From Hemicordylus capensis (lineage: Eukaryota; Chordata; Lepidosauria; Squamata; Cordylidae): a DNA stretch of 64,000 nucleotides. The stretch lies in contig NC_069662.1 of the NCBI RefSeq assembly GCF_027244095.1, positions 9,884,501-9,948,500 on the forward strand, in the 5' to 3' direction. The translations under genes were made by a program, and so were the position numbers. The notes below the pieces were generated by a model. The model was not told where the DNA came from. It saw only the letters and a program-made list of their open reading frames with translations, and searched no databases. Numbering within the stretch: the stretch's first letter is position 1; each line of letters opens with the position of its first letter. Shown piece after piece: positions 35,601 through 45,429 of this stretch.

Positions 35601-38600
35601 TTCTACCAAAGCATAGAAGGAGAAACTGCAAGAAACCTAGAAACACCAAATAAAGAAGAAACAGTGCAATTCTGGGGGAAATTATGGGACAATCCAATAT
35701 ATTATAATAAAAAAGCAGGCTGGATGAAAGAGGTCAAAAAATGTAACCAACAAATGCAAGATCTAATAATAACACCAGAATTAATAAGTGAAAGAGCAAA
35801 GAAAATTAAAAATTGGATTGCACCAGGCGACAATGAACTGCATGGCTTTTGGCTTAAACACTTAACATGCCTTCATAAACTACTGTCAAAACAGTTCAAT
35901 CACATTTTGCAAGGAGGTGATATTGAACAATGGCTAACAACTGGGAAAACTCATCTCATCATGGAAGACCCAGCAAAAGGTGCAGTTACAAGTAATTATA
36001 GACCAATAACCTGCTTGCCAACCATGTTCAAATTATTAACTGGAATAATAGCAGATGAAGTGATGCAACACTTATTAACTAACAAACAGCTTCCAGTTGA
36101 ACAGAAAGGAAATTGCCTGAACACCAGAGGCACAAAAGACCAGCTGCTGATTGACAAAATGATTTTAGAAAATTGCAAGAGAAGAAAAACCAATCTAAGT
36201 GTTGCATGGATTGACTACAAGAAAGCCTTTGATTCATTGCCTCACACATGGATACTAAAATTTTTACAAACAACTGGTGTCAGCAAAAACATTCAGATAT
36301 TTATTAAAAAAAAGCAATGAGCATGTGGAGTACACAGTTAACAATCAATGGAGAGACACTTGGACAGGTTAGCATTAGTAGAGGCATTTTCCAAGGGGAC
36401 TCACTATCCCCTCTGTTGTTTGTAATTGCCATGACCCCACTTTCACAAATACTAAACAAAACAGGCCTCGGATACCAAACATCTAAAACATCCAGTAAAA
36501 TAAACCACCTGCTGTACATGAACGATCTGAAGTTGTATGGAAAGTCCCAGTCAGAAATTGAATCACTGCTAAACACTGTCCGTATATCCAGTAGCGATAT
36601 AGCAATGGAGTTTGGACTAGACAAGTGTGCTGCATTAATAATGAACAGAGGAAAAATAACAAAAACAGACAGAATAGAACTGCCCAATGGAAGCAACATG
36701 AAGAACCTGTAAGAGAAAGAACATTACAAATACTTGGTCATTCTCCAGGCTGATAACATTGCACACACTGAAGTTAAAAGAAAAATTGGAAGTGAATACA
36801 TCAGGAGAGTTAGAAAAATCCCAAAGTCCAAACACAATGGCGGGAACACCATACAGGCCATAAACACCTGGGTTATACCCGTTATCAGATACACTGCAGG
36901 AATAATAGACTGGACCCAGGCAGAGCTAGAGATGGTAGATCGTAAGACCAGGAAAATCATGACCATCAATCATGCTCTGCACCCCCGCAGTGATGTAGAT
37001 AGGCTCTACGTCCCTCGCAGCTCAGTTGGAAGAGGAATGCTGCATGTCCATCAAACAATAGAGGAGGAGAAAAGAGGCCTTGAAGAATATATCAAGGACA
37101 GTGAAGAAGATGCACTTCAAATGGTCAATAACGAGAAACTATTCAACACCAATGAAACAAAGCAGGCCTACAAGAAAGAAAAAGTCAAGAACCAAGCAGA
37201 AAAATGGAGAAATAAGCCACTGCATGGTCAATATTTGCACAATATAACTGGAAAATCAGACATCACCAAGACTTGGCAATGGCTTAAGAATGGCAACTGG
37301 AAGAAAGAAACAGAGGGTTTAATACTGGCTGCACAAGAACAGGCACTAAGAACAAATGCAATAAGAGCAAAAGTCGAAAAATCCACAACAAACAGCAAGT
37401 GCCGCCTTTGAAAAGTAGCAGATGAAACAGTAGACCACCTAATCAGCTGTTGTAAAAAGATTGCACAGACTGACTACAAACAAAGTCATGACAAGGTAGC
37501 AGGGATGATACACTGGAACATCTGCAAAAAATACAAGCTACCTGTAGCCAAAAATTGGTGGGACCATCAAATTGAAAAAGTGGTAGAAAATGAAGATGTA
37601 AAAATATTATGGGACTTTTGACTACAAACAGAAAAACATCTGCCACACAATACACCAGATATAACTGTAGTCGAGAAGAAAGAAAAACAAGTTAAAATAA
37701 TCAACATAGCAATACCAGGGGATAGCAGAATAGAAGAAAAAGAAATAGAAAATATAACAAAATACAAAGATCTACAAATTAAAATTGAAAGGCTGTGGCA
37801 GAAAAAGACCAGAGTAATCCCAGTGGTAATTGGCGCCCTGGGTGCAGTTCCAAAAGACCTTGAAGAGCACCTCAACACCATAGGGGCCACAGAAATCACC
37901 ATCAGCCAATTACAAAAAGCAGCTTTATTGGGAACAGCATATTTTCTGCGACAATATCTATAACAACAACAACAACAACACTGACAATAAAATTCAGCCA
38001 TCCCAGGTCCTTGGGAAGGTCTCGATGTCTGGATAAAACAAACCAGTCAATAACACCTGTCTGGCTGTGTACATAAATAAATAAATAATAATGATGATAA
38101 TAATAGCTTAAGAATGGCAACTTGAAGAAAGAAACAGAGGGTTTAATACTGGCTGCAGAAGAACAAGCACTAAGATCAAATGCAATAAGAGCAAAAGTCA
38201 AAAAATCAACCACGAACAGCAAGTGCCGTCTTTGTAAAGAAGCAGATGAAACAGTGGACCACCTAATCAGCTGTTTTAAAAATATTGCACAGACTGACTA
38301 CAAACAAAGGCATGACAAGGAAGCAGGGATGATACACTGGAACATCTGCAAAAAATACAAGCTACCTGTAGTCAAAAATTGGTGGGACCATCAAATTGAA
38401 AAAGTGGTAGAAAATGAAGATGTGAAAATATTATGGGACTTTCGACTACAAACAGACAAACATCTGCCACACAATACACCAGATATAACTGTAGTCGAGA
38501 AGAAAGAAAAACAAGTTAAAATAATCAACATAGCAATACCAGGGGATAGCAGAACAGAAGAAAAAGAAATAGAAAAAAATCACCAAATACAAAGATCTAC

Positions 38601-39582
38601 ACATTGAAATTGAAAGGCTGTGGCAGAATAAGACCAAAGTAATCCCAGTGGTAATTGGCACCCTAGGTGCAATTCCAAAACAACTTGAAGAGCACCTCAA
38701 CACCATCGGGGCCACAGAAATCACCATCAGCCAATTACAAAAAGTAACTTTACTGGGAACAGCCTTTTTTCTGCGACAATATCTATAATAATAGCAACAA
38801 CATTGATAATAAAATTCAGCCATCCCAGGTCCTTGGGAAGGATTCGATGTCTGGATAAAACAAACCAGTCAATAACACCTGTCTGACTGTGTAAACAAGA
38901 AATAACAAATAAGTAAATAAGTAAGTAAGTAAGTAAATAAATAAATATAGCAATTCCATAGCAATACCAGGAGATAGCAGAATAGAAGAAAAAGAAATAG
39001 AAAAATTAACAATATACAGAGATCTACAAACTGAAATTGAAAGGCTGTGGTAGAAGAAGACCAAAATAATCCCAGTAGTAATTGGCGCCCTAGGTGCAAT
39101 TCCAAAACACCATGAAGAGCGCCTCAACACCATAGGGGCCACAAAAATCACCACCAGTCAATTACAAAAAGCAACTTTACTGGGAACAGCCTATATTTTG
39201 TGATGATATCTATAATAACAACAACAATATTGATAATAAAATTCATCCATCCCAGGTCCCTGGGAAGGACTCAATGTCTGGATAAAACAAACCAATCAAT
39301 AACACCTGCCTATCTGTGTAAATAAATAAATAAATAATAAATAAATAAATAAATAATTCCTTACAATGCAAGGTCTGTCTCCTGTGATGGTTGTTGGTTG
39401 AACATAAAAGTGTGGAAGGTATACCGGACATGTGATGCCATCCCACCAATGAGGATTTCACCTGGTTGGTGCCACTTGTGTGGAATATGAAGGGGATCAT
39501 TTCCAGGGCATTTAATTGGAATTATTTTGCATGAAAGAGGAGAGAGCAGCACTAGCAGCACCAACATCACAGACTCTTCCAT
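21081..39582 (-). CDS. V2R unit B: intact vomeronasal type 2 receptor, six exons
   Basis: Exons are 39365-39582, 31512-31803, 27511-28395, 25877-26104, 22239-22365 and 21081-21982. They sum to 2652 bp, an uninterrupted 883-codon frame plus stop, with GT/AG junctions and phases 2,0,0,0,1. The product has a signal peptide (about 1-19), a Venus-flytrap domain (to about 540), a cysteine-rich linker (542-584) and seven membrane segments (about 618-860). V2Rs are family C GPCRs of basal vomeronasal neurons that bind peptide or protein cues. The 18.5-kb span reflects transposon-filled introns. No lesion is visible, so it is probably functional, though expression is not shown. Confidence 0.9.
22239..22365 (-). 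CDS. V2R unit B exon 5 (cysteine-rich linker)
   Basis: 127 bp in the frame [20 protein letters not shown] then [20 protein letters not shown] and a split codon completed by exon 6 to Asp. The Cys pattern is that of the NCD3G-type linker that couples the ligand domain to the membrane domain. SCRK replaces the usual YSKK or SSRK, adding a cysteine. Confidence 0.9.
22917..23570. repeat. Segmental duplication partner of 1-680
   Basis: Intron 4 of unit B aligns with the start of the window (AATGTGGAAATTA, CCAGTGTAGGGACAGCTGTC, CCAACATTGGCAGGTTCAG). The alignment breaks at about 23571 where a GC-rich block intervenes, and resumes near 25500. Confidence 0.75.
23571..25500. mobile_element. GC-rich insertion in intron 4 of unit B
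   Basis: About 1.9 kb absent from the aligned intron of unit A. It is GC- and CpG-rich and contains an (AGC)n run at 23913-23940. Open frames on both strands look compositional. The left edge reads CAGTGGTGCACCTAGG, like a hAT-type terminus, but no matching right end or target duplication was found. Its family is unknown. Confidence 0.45.
25877..26104 (-). CDS. V2R unit B exon 4
   Basis: 228 bp, 76 codons: [20 protein letters not shown], then [20 protein letters not shown] and [14 protein letters not shown]. The donor is CAG|GTGCGC. It closes the Venus-flytrap domain. The glutamate codon that is a stop in unit A is intact here. Confidence 0.94.
26229..26905. mobile_element. Palindromic MITE, copy 2, split by the solo LTR
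   Basis: The left piece ends AACTGTGTTCTACCCAG, the right piece starts CCAGGTTTGGGAGCTGTGTG, and the end is GTGTGAATGACCTC. It occupies the same intron site as the copy at 1434-1611 in unit A. Confidence 0.7.
26261..26709 (-). mobile_element. Solo LTR fossil inside a MITE (intron 3 of unit B)
   Basis: A 449-bp stretch with inverted ends (GTTGGAA at the left, TTCTAACA at the right) lies between 4-bp direct repeats CCAG. Internal landmarks on the plus strand are TATATAAG near 26554 and AATAAAG near 26617, so transcription may run on the plus strand. No internal genes remain. The matching intron of unit A lacks it, so it is younger than the A/B duplication. The short target duplication fits an endogenous-retrovirus-type LTR. 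Confidence 0.6.
27012..27268 (+). mobile_element. LINE/SINE 3' tail, L2-like
   Basis: It contains GATTGTAAGCCCTTTGGGGG, CTGTGTAAACTACCCTGAG and a terminal (GAAT)n run at 27244-27264. It is absent from the aligned intron of unit A and so is a later insertion. Confidence 0.55.
27511..28395 (-). CDS. V2R unit B exon 3 (ligand-binding)
   Basis: 885 bp, 295 codons with no stop, from IAYGSFEST to NVEPWQ. Landmarks are [58 protein letters not shown] and [18 protein letters not shown]. The length equals that of unit A and is one codon less than unit C. Confidence 0.94.
28866..30262 (-). mobile_element. BovB (RTE clade) LINE, 5'-truncated and interrupted
   Basis: The 3' end at 28866-28998 reads, on the minus strand, through GTCGACATCGACTTGATGGC to a (GATT)n-type tail. 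The coding part (29240-30262) shows [27 protein letters not shown] and [15 protein letters not shown], typical of squamate BovB RT. A separate repeat piece (about 28999-29235) of the family at 32979-34670 splits it. Several frame breaks make it inactive. Confidence 0.8.
30263..31320 (-). mobile_element. L2-like LINE 3' part
   Basis: Minus-strand frames read [49 protein letters not shown] and RRALKTYLF, the usual end of an L2/CR1-group RT. The tail at 30263-30310 is (TTTA)n plus TTAGATTTGTATACTGCCC. The frames are broken in several places. Confidence 0.75.
31384..31447. repeat. (GAAA)n microsatellite
   Basis: A purine tract of AAAG units in intron 2 of unit B, near the exon 2 donor. Confidence 0.95.
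31512..31803 (-). CDS. V2R unit B exon 2
   Basis: 292 bp encoding [53 protein letters not shown] and LYKVPQ. The acceptor is TTTTTAG and the donor GTAAGA. It is part of lobe 1 of the ligand domain. A (GAAA)n tract at 31384-31447 lies about 65 bp inside the downstream intron. Confidence 0.93.
31948..32610. mobile_element. hAT-like non-autonomous repeat, left end clear
   Basis: It starts TAGGGGTGTGCACAAAG at a point where unit A intron 1 lacks it. The body resembles the element at 8260-8903 (blocks of TTCCCTATG and GGGGATTTGAGG-type text). The right boundary before the (ATC)n run is uncertain. Confidence 0.4.
32617..32669. repeat. (ATC)n microsatellite
   Basis: A perfect ATC run of about 53 bp directly before the 5' end of the Dong/R4 LINE. 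It is a possible remnant of the simple-repeat target. Confidence 0.95.
32671..38104 (+). mobile_element. Dong/R4-clade LINE, near full length, interrupted by a hAT element
   Basis: A 5' part (32671-32978) and the ORF (about 34679 onward) flank an inserted hAT element. The ORF shows an RT ([69 protein letters not shown]), then a C-x2-C...H-x4-C zinc finger near 37400-37450, then a restriction-like endonuclease segment ([20 protein letters not shown]). Lesions are a one-base A-run shift near 36317 and stops near 36710, 37409 and 37619; YMND replaces the usual YADD-type motif. It is inactive. The R4/Dong assignment rests on the C-terminal endonuclease and domain order. Confidence 0.85.
32979..34670. 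mobile_element. hAT-like element, 8-bp perfect target duplication
   Basis: The ends are TAGGGTTATGTG and, on the opposite strand, TAGGGATGTGCG. The flanks are GAAGAAAC at 32971-32978 and 34671-34678. The 1692-bp body has no transposase-like frame. A piece of the same family splits the BovB element at 28999-29235. Its insertion into the LINE dates it after LINE arrival. Confidence 0.85.
38105..38948 (+). mobile_element. Dong/R4 LINE 3' copy 2 (5'-truncated)
   Basis: It repeats the end of the preceding LINE from [17 protein letters not shown] through the zinc finger ([17 protein letters not shown]) and endonuclease to the 3' end, followed by TAAA/TAAG repeats. It abuts the tail of copy 1 in the same orientation. 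A frame break follows near 38575. Confidence 0.85.
38949..39360 (+). mobile_element. Dong/R4 LINE 3' copy 3 (5'-truncated)
   Basis: It starts within the endonuclease-distal part (ATAGCAATACCAGGAGATAG), ends at the same 3' terminus and closes with an (AAAT)n tail. That tail ends about five bases from the exon 1 splice donor of unit B. Confidence 0.85.
39365..39582 (-). CDS. V2R unit B exon 1
   Basis: An ATG at 39582 starts [18 protein letters not shown], a cleavable signal peptide, then [14 protein letters not shown] and [13 protein letters not shown]. It ends QPSQETDLA plus two bases, one codon shorter than unit A. The donor is CATT|GTAAGG. The intron then runs at once into the A/T-rich tail of a Dong/R4 LINE copy. 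Confidence 0.9.
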
Positions 39583-40528
39583 CCTGGTGTCAAAGCTGCC
39601 CTGTGGATCTGGAGGTCTCCCTGCACCAATATTTTTAGCATCGCCAACCTTTGAACAACCTCTTTTGAATGGCAGCCGACTTGGTCAATCCCCTTCTTAG
39701 CAGTACAGAAAGCTGAATTGTCTTAAACCTCCAAAGAATGTTGAAAACAAGCCCTGGATGCCGGCTAAAAGCCACTGATCAGAGACATGGATGAAACGTC
39801 TGCCATCAGTCTGAATCTGCCTTTTCCTAGTTGTTTCTCTAGGCAAGGACCATAATTGTCCCTCACACTCTGTAGGGTTTTTTTTTTAACTCCTTCATAT
39901 CACGTTGTTGAATCCTCCCCACACAATCACATCTTCCCTATTGGTTGGGAGGGTAAGTATAGTAATTTTGATAACTGCGGGGAGGGGATAATCATTCAGC
40001 AAACATGTTTTGTTCCTTATGATATCATCAGATCCAGGACTGTTGAAGTAAATATGTTTGCCAGGTCTCAAAATAAATTTCAGTGACTTGATTATGGGAC
40101 TGTAAATGGAGCAGAGAGTTGAAAATGCCCCCTTATGATGGGATCTAACTTGCAATGGATATGCTTGAACTAGAAATGGCACTGTGGTTATTGGCCACTG
40201 ACAATGCCGAGGACCCCTGCAGTTACGATACGATTCTGAAGTTGAAAAAAACTTTATAATGAGTAATTTATTGGACACTGTAGTGATGGGTAGGCTTTGA
40301 GGGCGGACTAGGCCTCACGTAGAGCAACTTCTGGGAGGGTGGGCCTTTCTTAATAAGGAAAAAAGCCCGGGAAATTCAAAGCAGAAGGACCAATTCAGAG
40401 GACTGAGTGGGAACTACACTTAGCCACCTAATGGAGAGGAGAAAGCATTGGTCTGTTAGTTGGTCTGACCCAGGAGTGCCCTGAGGAAGCAGCAGCAGGC
40501 TGAGAGCTGCTGGGAAGATGGGAAGGCC
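39583..40528. other. 5' flank of unit B
   Basis: Homologous to 6990-8035. It presumably contains the promoter; no TATA box is placed with confidence. Confidence 0.6.
40023..40079 (-). promoter_or_regulatory. Conserved upstream block, unit B
   Basis: Aligned with 7413-7469 and 57292-57348, it lies 441-497 bp upstream of the unit B start. Cores are ATCATCAGATCCAGGACT, TGAAGTAAATATGTTTG and AGGTCTCA. Confidence 0.45.
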
Positions 40529-41118
40529 TGTAATTTATGTATTTATGTATTTATTATTTAAAATATTTATACCCCACCCCTCCAGCGCACTACTGCTCGG
40601 GGCTGCTTACAACAATAAAATAGATACAAGACACAATAGAAGTAATAAAATGAACCGTTGAACAAACAAGTTAAAAGGTTAAAAACCACAATCATTATTA
40701 GGTTCCAATTAAAAAATATTTTTAAACTCTAAAACCAGGAAGTTATAAAAAGCTAAAGAACCTACCAGATATAACCAAAGATGGAACATTAAAAAGCCTC
40801 CTTAAAAATGTGTTTTTAAAGTGTTTAAAAAAAAAAATTGAGGGAGGGAGAATGGTGAAGCTCTTCAGGGAGGGCATTCCAAAGCTGAGGGGCCACAACC
40901 GAAAAGGCCCTGTCTCTAGTCCTCACCAACCAGATCTCTGTTAATGGCATGAAATGCTCATGAAATGACCCACACCCACTAGCATCCTTGCAGCAGCATT
41001 CTGTACCAGCTGAAGCTTCCGAACAGTCTTCAAGTGCAGCCCCACATAAAGTGCTTTGCAGTAGTCCAATCTGGATGTTACCAACGCATGAGTGACTGAG
41101 GTCAGGTCCGAGTAATAA
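40529..41118 (-). mobile_element. L2-like LINE 3' part
   Basis: The tail is TTATTTAAAATATTTATACC and the coding trace [36 protein letters not shown]. It splits the 5' flank block that is continuous at 8028-8050 in unit A, so it postdates the duplication. Confidence 0.75.
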
Positions 41119-41859
41119 GTTAGGACCAAGTCAGTTAAACGCGTGAGGGGTGTTATGTCCGGCCAGTAGGAGGCACTAGCATATGCTAGTGATCTTAATT
41201 GGAGGCAGAATCCCTTCCTTCTTCCTGCCTGTACCGTTTTTTTAACTTGTCTCTTCCTGTTACCCAATAAAGAAGTCTTAGCCTGTAATGGCTGCCTTTC
41301 TCTGAGCTCTCATGACACCTTTGAAGGCCTAGGGTTGCATAGTCTTTTTGCAGGGAGGGTTTTGCCACTTTAACCTCCCCCAAGAACCTTATGTGGAGAG
41401 TGGGTTTTCCCCACATCAAAATAAAGTGGGCGGTGGCAGCCTGTCGTGAATCACTTACAGTCAAGGATTCAACCCCAGTGAACTCCTCCCTCCTCCTCTG
41501 GCTCTGATAGGAGCCATGACAGACATCCACTGTTTGGCCAAGCAGTAACCCTTCCCCTGTAGGTCTGGTCCAATATTTTGCTGCCTGTGATGGGACACAA
41601 TGACATCCCACTCCCTCTGTGGGCAGATGCTCAGCATTCTCAGGCACTGGTGGCAGCAAGGTAGTCCTCACAGGTTTTGGCCACACACCCATCTTTTTCT
41701 TGGCCTGGTTTGCATTTCCTGGGTTCGATCCCCCCTCCCCACTTTAGGGCCTTTGGCACAGTGGTGGGTCATAGGTCAGTATTGGGATAATTTGGGTCCC
41801 TTTCTCCTGCTCATTTGCTTGGCATTGATGGGTTGGGGAGAGTGTTTTCATGGTGTGTG
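41119..41859. other. Intergenic stretch with possible LTR-type fragment
   Basis: A segment near 41149-41312 starts TGTTATGTCC, ends CTCATGACA and holds CAATAAAG, which could be an LTR relic, but no target duplication is seen. A block ending near 41440 resembles the repeat pair at 10225 and 11215. Confidence 0.3.
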
Positions 41860-42169
41860 CCTGCTTCTCAGTTTACCCAATGAGCTGTTGGTTTTGTTAT
41901 GGTCATGCCACCAAAGAAAGCCACAGGTAAGAAAAGCGGCAGGCCAGTTTGGCCCTGGAGGCCCAATGGGCCTTACCGTCTCCATCTGTCCTCCTCGGAT
42001 GTGGATGATTATTTTTGGCATTGTGTGTGCTCTTATGGTATATTTGGAAGCCCTGGAGAAGGCCAAGAGAAAGCCCCCTGTGGGCCCAGATCCAGGTGGC
42101 CCCTCAGACATTCCTTTTAGGCCAAGGAGAGAGGCTAAAGCTGCAAAACAGGCCAAATTGTTACAGAGG

Positions 42170-42676
42170 CTTTCCCCAAGATCAGCCAAAATCAGGCTAG
42201 GGGAGCCTAGCCCGATTTTGGCTGATCGTGGGAGCCACTGGGCTCATAGGCAAGCCCGGTTGCCTCCTGGTGGTTAACCCACCTAAGTACCCCTCTCCTA
42301 AAACTGGGTTTGCAGAGCGAGCGCTCTGCAACCCGGTTTTTTTATTGTGAGTAGCTGTGGCACAGCTCCACGCTGTGGCTACTCATGAGGAGACCCTCGG
42401 AGGGGAGGCAAAAAGCTGCTTCCCGGCTCCGGGGGTCTCGCCAGCATGCTCTGCGCGCTCACGCAGGGCATGCTGGAGCTTCCGGGGGCCAATCAACCCC
42501 TGCTCCCCCCAGCCCCAGCCGGCTCTGTCACAGAGCCGGCAATTGTGTGGGTAGCTGATCCAGCCACCCAGGGCTCCTGCCCTAATCGTCTGCGGGGAGA
42601 GTGAGCTTAGCCTAGCGGGCTTAGCTGCTTAGCTGCACAAACCGGGTCTCACTGATTGTGAGACCCGGCTCATAGT
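42170..42676. mobile_element. Multi-hairpin fold-back element, copy 2
   Basis: A string of inverted repeats: 42180-42200 with 42207-42227 (20 of 21 pairs), 42301-42318 with 42323-42339 around a GAGC loop, GCATGCTCTGCG with CGCAGGGCATGC near 42450, and CCGGGTCTCAC with GTGAGACCCGG near 42643-42669. Spacing, loops and linkers (CCACTGGGCT) match the copy at 57364-57806. It is inserted in the DIRS fossil. Confidence 0.7.
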
Positions 42677-43449
42677 CTTTGATCATCTGGCCAGGTTGGA
42701 AAATGAGGGCGCTCCAGTGCCTGTGCCAGTGCCTGTGGATCTCACTCAGGACAGCACCCCTCAGACACTAGCCACCTGGCATGGCATGGCACCCCGCTGC
42801 ACGGCTTTACTGCTCTCTACCCCAGCAGCAGAGTACTATTCATCTGGGAAGTCTCCCTACCACTGGGGGATCATCTTTTCCCTGCCACCAAGGATCAAAT
42901 ATGATGAGGGGAATATGTAGATATATTTCAGCTCCTGTTTAGGGAACCAGAGACAGTGCCTAAGGAGGGTGAGCAAGCCAAAGCACAGGCAAAGAATAAA
43001 TGGAAACCCATAGAACACAATTGGGATAATCTACTTTCTGCCTTCACCATTTATATGGGGGTGATTCTTCAAGTGCATCTAGCTTGGGGTCTGGCCCTGG
43101 TATTCTCATATAATTCATCGGGCTTACACAGATTTTGCAGAAAACTCATGGCAGAGGTATGGACAGTGTTTCTATATAAGAGCTGCCCATGGGATAAGCA
43201 ATATCTGGAGTTGTGGCTTCCGATTATGACCTCTTCGTATCCATGCAAGGGGAGCATGCAGACAGTGGTCATAGTAGCTCAAAGACTCCAGTGGTGACTT
43301 CTGCTACTGGTCCTGGCCGTCAGTCGGTTCAACATCAGATGGTTTGCTGGGACTACAACAACGGAGGGCGCTGCATGTGATCACCATGCAAATTGCACAT
43401 GATTGCAGGCTTTGCAGTGGCAAGCACCACAGTACCAGCTGTCCCAAGA

Positions 43450-43704
43450 GTTTCGATTTTTAAAATGGACCCTCAGATCCTTCTCCTGGTCAGTCACCAA
43501 CAGCTCAGATCCCATCAGCGTATACTTGAAGTTGGGGTTTTTCATTCCATCGTGCATCACCTTACACTTGCCAACACTGAACCGCATTTGCTACTTTGTT
43601 GCCCACTCCCCCAGTTTGGAGAGATCCTTTTGTTGCTCCTCACAACCTTTTTTGGATTTAACTACCCAAAAGGTATCATCTGCAAATCTGGCCGCCTCGC
43701 TGCT
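43450..43704 (-). mobile_element. CR1 LINE ORF2 fragment
   Basis: Minus-strand frame: MRFSVGKCKVMHDGMKNPNF, then SELLVTDQEKDLRVHF, the standard CR1 motif after the RT core. It is nested in the DIRS fossil. Confidence 0.75.
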
Positions 43705-43862
43705 TAGAGGAAAACCTGGGTAGCTTTTTCTCCTACCTTGCTTCCACACAATCACTTCTACCCAGGTTTTCCTCTAACCTTGCTTCCACACAATCAAAAA
43801 TTGGGAGTACACACAGCTCCCAAACCCAGGTAGAACACAGTTTTTGATTGTGTGAATGACCT
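43705..43862. mobile_element. Palindromic MITE, copy 3
   Basis: Right end AACACAGTTTTTGATTGTGT then GAATGACC; repeated CTTGCTTCCACACAATCA. Same family as 55033-55283. The left end is truncated. Confidence 0.6.
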
Positions 43863-45429
43863 CAGGGTCTTACTAGGACCTCACCTTTTTTGGAGTCCGC
43901 CCCCCCCCTTGTGGTGTGACAATCTAGCCACTGTTCAAGTTATCAACCCCCAAACATATAACTCAAATAGAGTTATGGTTCTGGCCAGGGTGTTTGTTCT
44001 GCATTGTTTGCTGCACAACATATTGTTTGTGGCTTGGCATGTTCCGGGACTTCAGAATGGTATTGCAGTTGTGCTGTCTCATTCACAGATGGAGCATTTT
44101 CATCAGCTGGCCCTGGGGGAAGGCAAGAACTGGAGAGGATTCCAATATGGCTCTGGAGCCGGAGCATAGACATCCAAAGAGCAGTATGGGCATTGCTGGC
44201 TCTGAGCACCAGGGCAGCCTATCATAGGAAGGTTAGGGCTTTCCAGTTCTATAGAGTACAGGTAGGGTTAGCTGAGGTTTGGCCTGCCCCAGTGGAACAC
44301 TTGATGCAATACCTGGTGTGTCTTCATTCTGTGGGGCCTTCGTTTCGCACTGTTTTTGGATTGGGGCAGCATCTGCAGTTACATGGCTTGCCTTTCCTGA
44401 GTGGGATGTTATGAGTATTGGGCAATGGCATTCTAATTTACACACAGTAGATGGAGTTGTGCTAACTGTGTTTGGCTTTCCCTTCACAAGTCCCCTGTCT
44501 GCCTCCCCGGCAAGCCAGGGTGCTGATCGTTGGACACTCTATTGTATTCTGGGCTCATAAGTGGGTGTGAGAAATCAACTTTGGGTTGCAGCTCAGACTG
44601 AGCCCACATGCATCGCTCTAATGGATTGGTAGGAGGAGAATAGTATTCAACCATCTCCTGCCTGGGAGTTTCTAGACCACAACCTGCCTCTGGAAATTCT
44701 CTTACTGTATCTGGGGGGAATTGACTTTGGACATAGCTTAGGGACGGCTGTGTCCCATCAGGTGATCAGGGACCTTGAATTTATTGGGCATTGGATGTGC
44801 TTCTCCTGTGGTCAAACATGTTGCAGTGTCGGATTTGGCACGGTGCCAGGCAGCCCAGGAGAATTGATAGGGCATTGATAGGTGCCTTGACATTAGGCTG
44901 GCTACAATGGGCAGTACCAGCCACAGGGTTGATGCTGACTGGAGCCAAGGTGCGTCACCCAATGTGTTAAGGTTGGACTTGTGCCACAGCAGCGAGGCTT
45001 TAGCTTCCACACTGTAGGGGGTGCAGTGCTAATCCTCCTTCATTAATCAGAATGTTAATCAATAAAGTTCTGGCCCATTTTTACTCCATTACTATGGCCT
45101 CGTGTCTTTATTGGGTCTGGGTGCAATATGCCAAGCCAGGCAGTAGCTACCTTGTGATGGGGGAAAGAAGATGTCCCAATGACACTGGCACACATTTAGT
45201 TTGGATGTTGGCTGAAAATGTACTATTGCCTTTTGACTGGTTGACCCAATATCACCTTACTAAAAAAAAAATATGTTTTTAGAGGAGCTGCTTCAGAAAC
45301 CAGACAATCAGAGCTATTGAACACAGAATTTATTTCTCACACACTGAAACAACAATGTTGAAGTCATTGCCCAACCCTGTATCTCTTTTTTAGGTTACAT
45401 TCCTCATGGAAGGTAGTCTAATGAGATCA

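Larger units (their letters stand above)
41860..45290 (+). mobile_element. DIRS-like retroelement fossil
   Basis: Recognisable parts in order are: a gag-like start (PPKKATGKKSG near 41908), a gag-like segment (WDNLLSAFTIYMGVILQVH) and a C/H-rich finger near 43340-43440, an RNase H-like stretch (WCDNLATVQVINPQT, HVPGLQNGIAVVLS), a tyrosine-recombinase N-terminal trace near 44150-44400 and an SGNH-hydrolase-like stretch (IVGHSIVFWAHKWV, then LGG-D) near 44520-44760. Most of the RT is missing. It is clearly broken, with many breaks, and carries nested insertions (42170-42676, 43450-43862). It is old, judged by decay and nesting. Confidence 0.7.
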
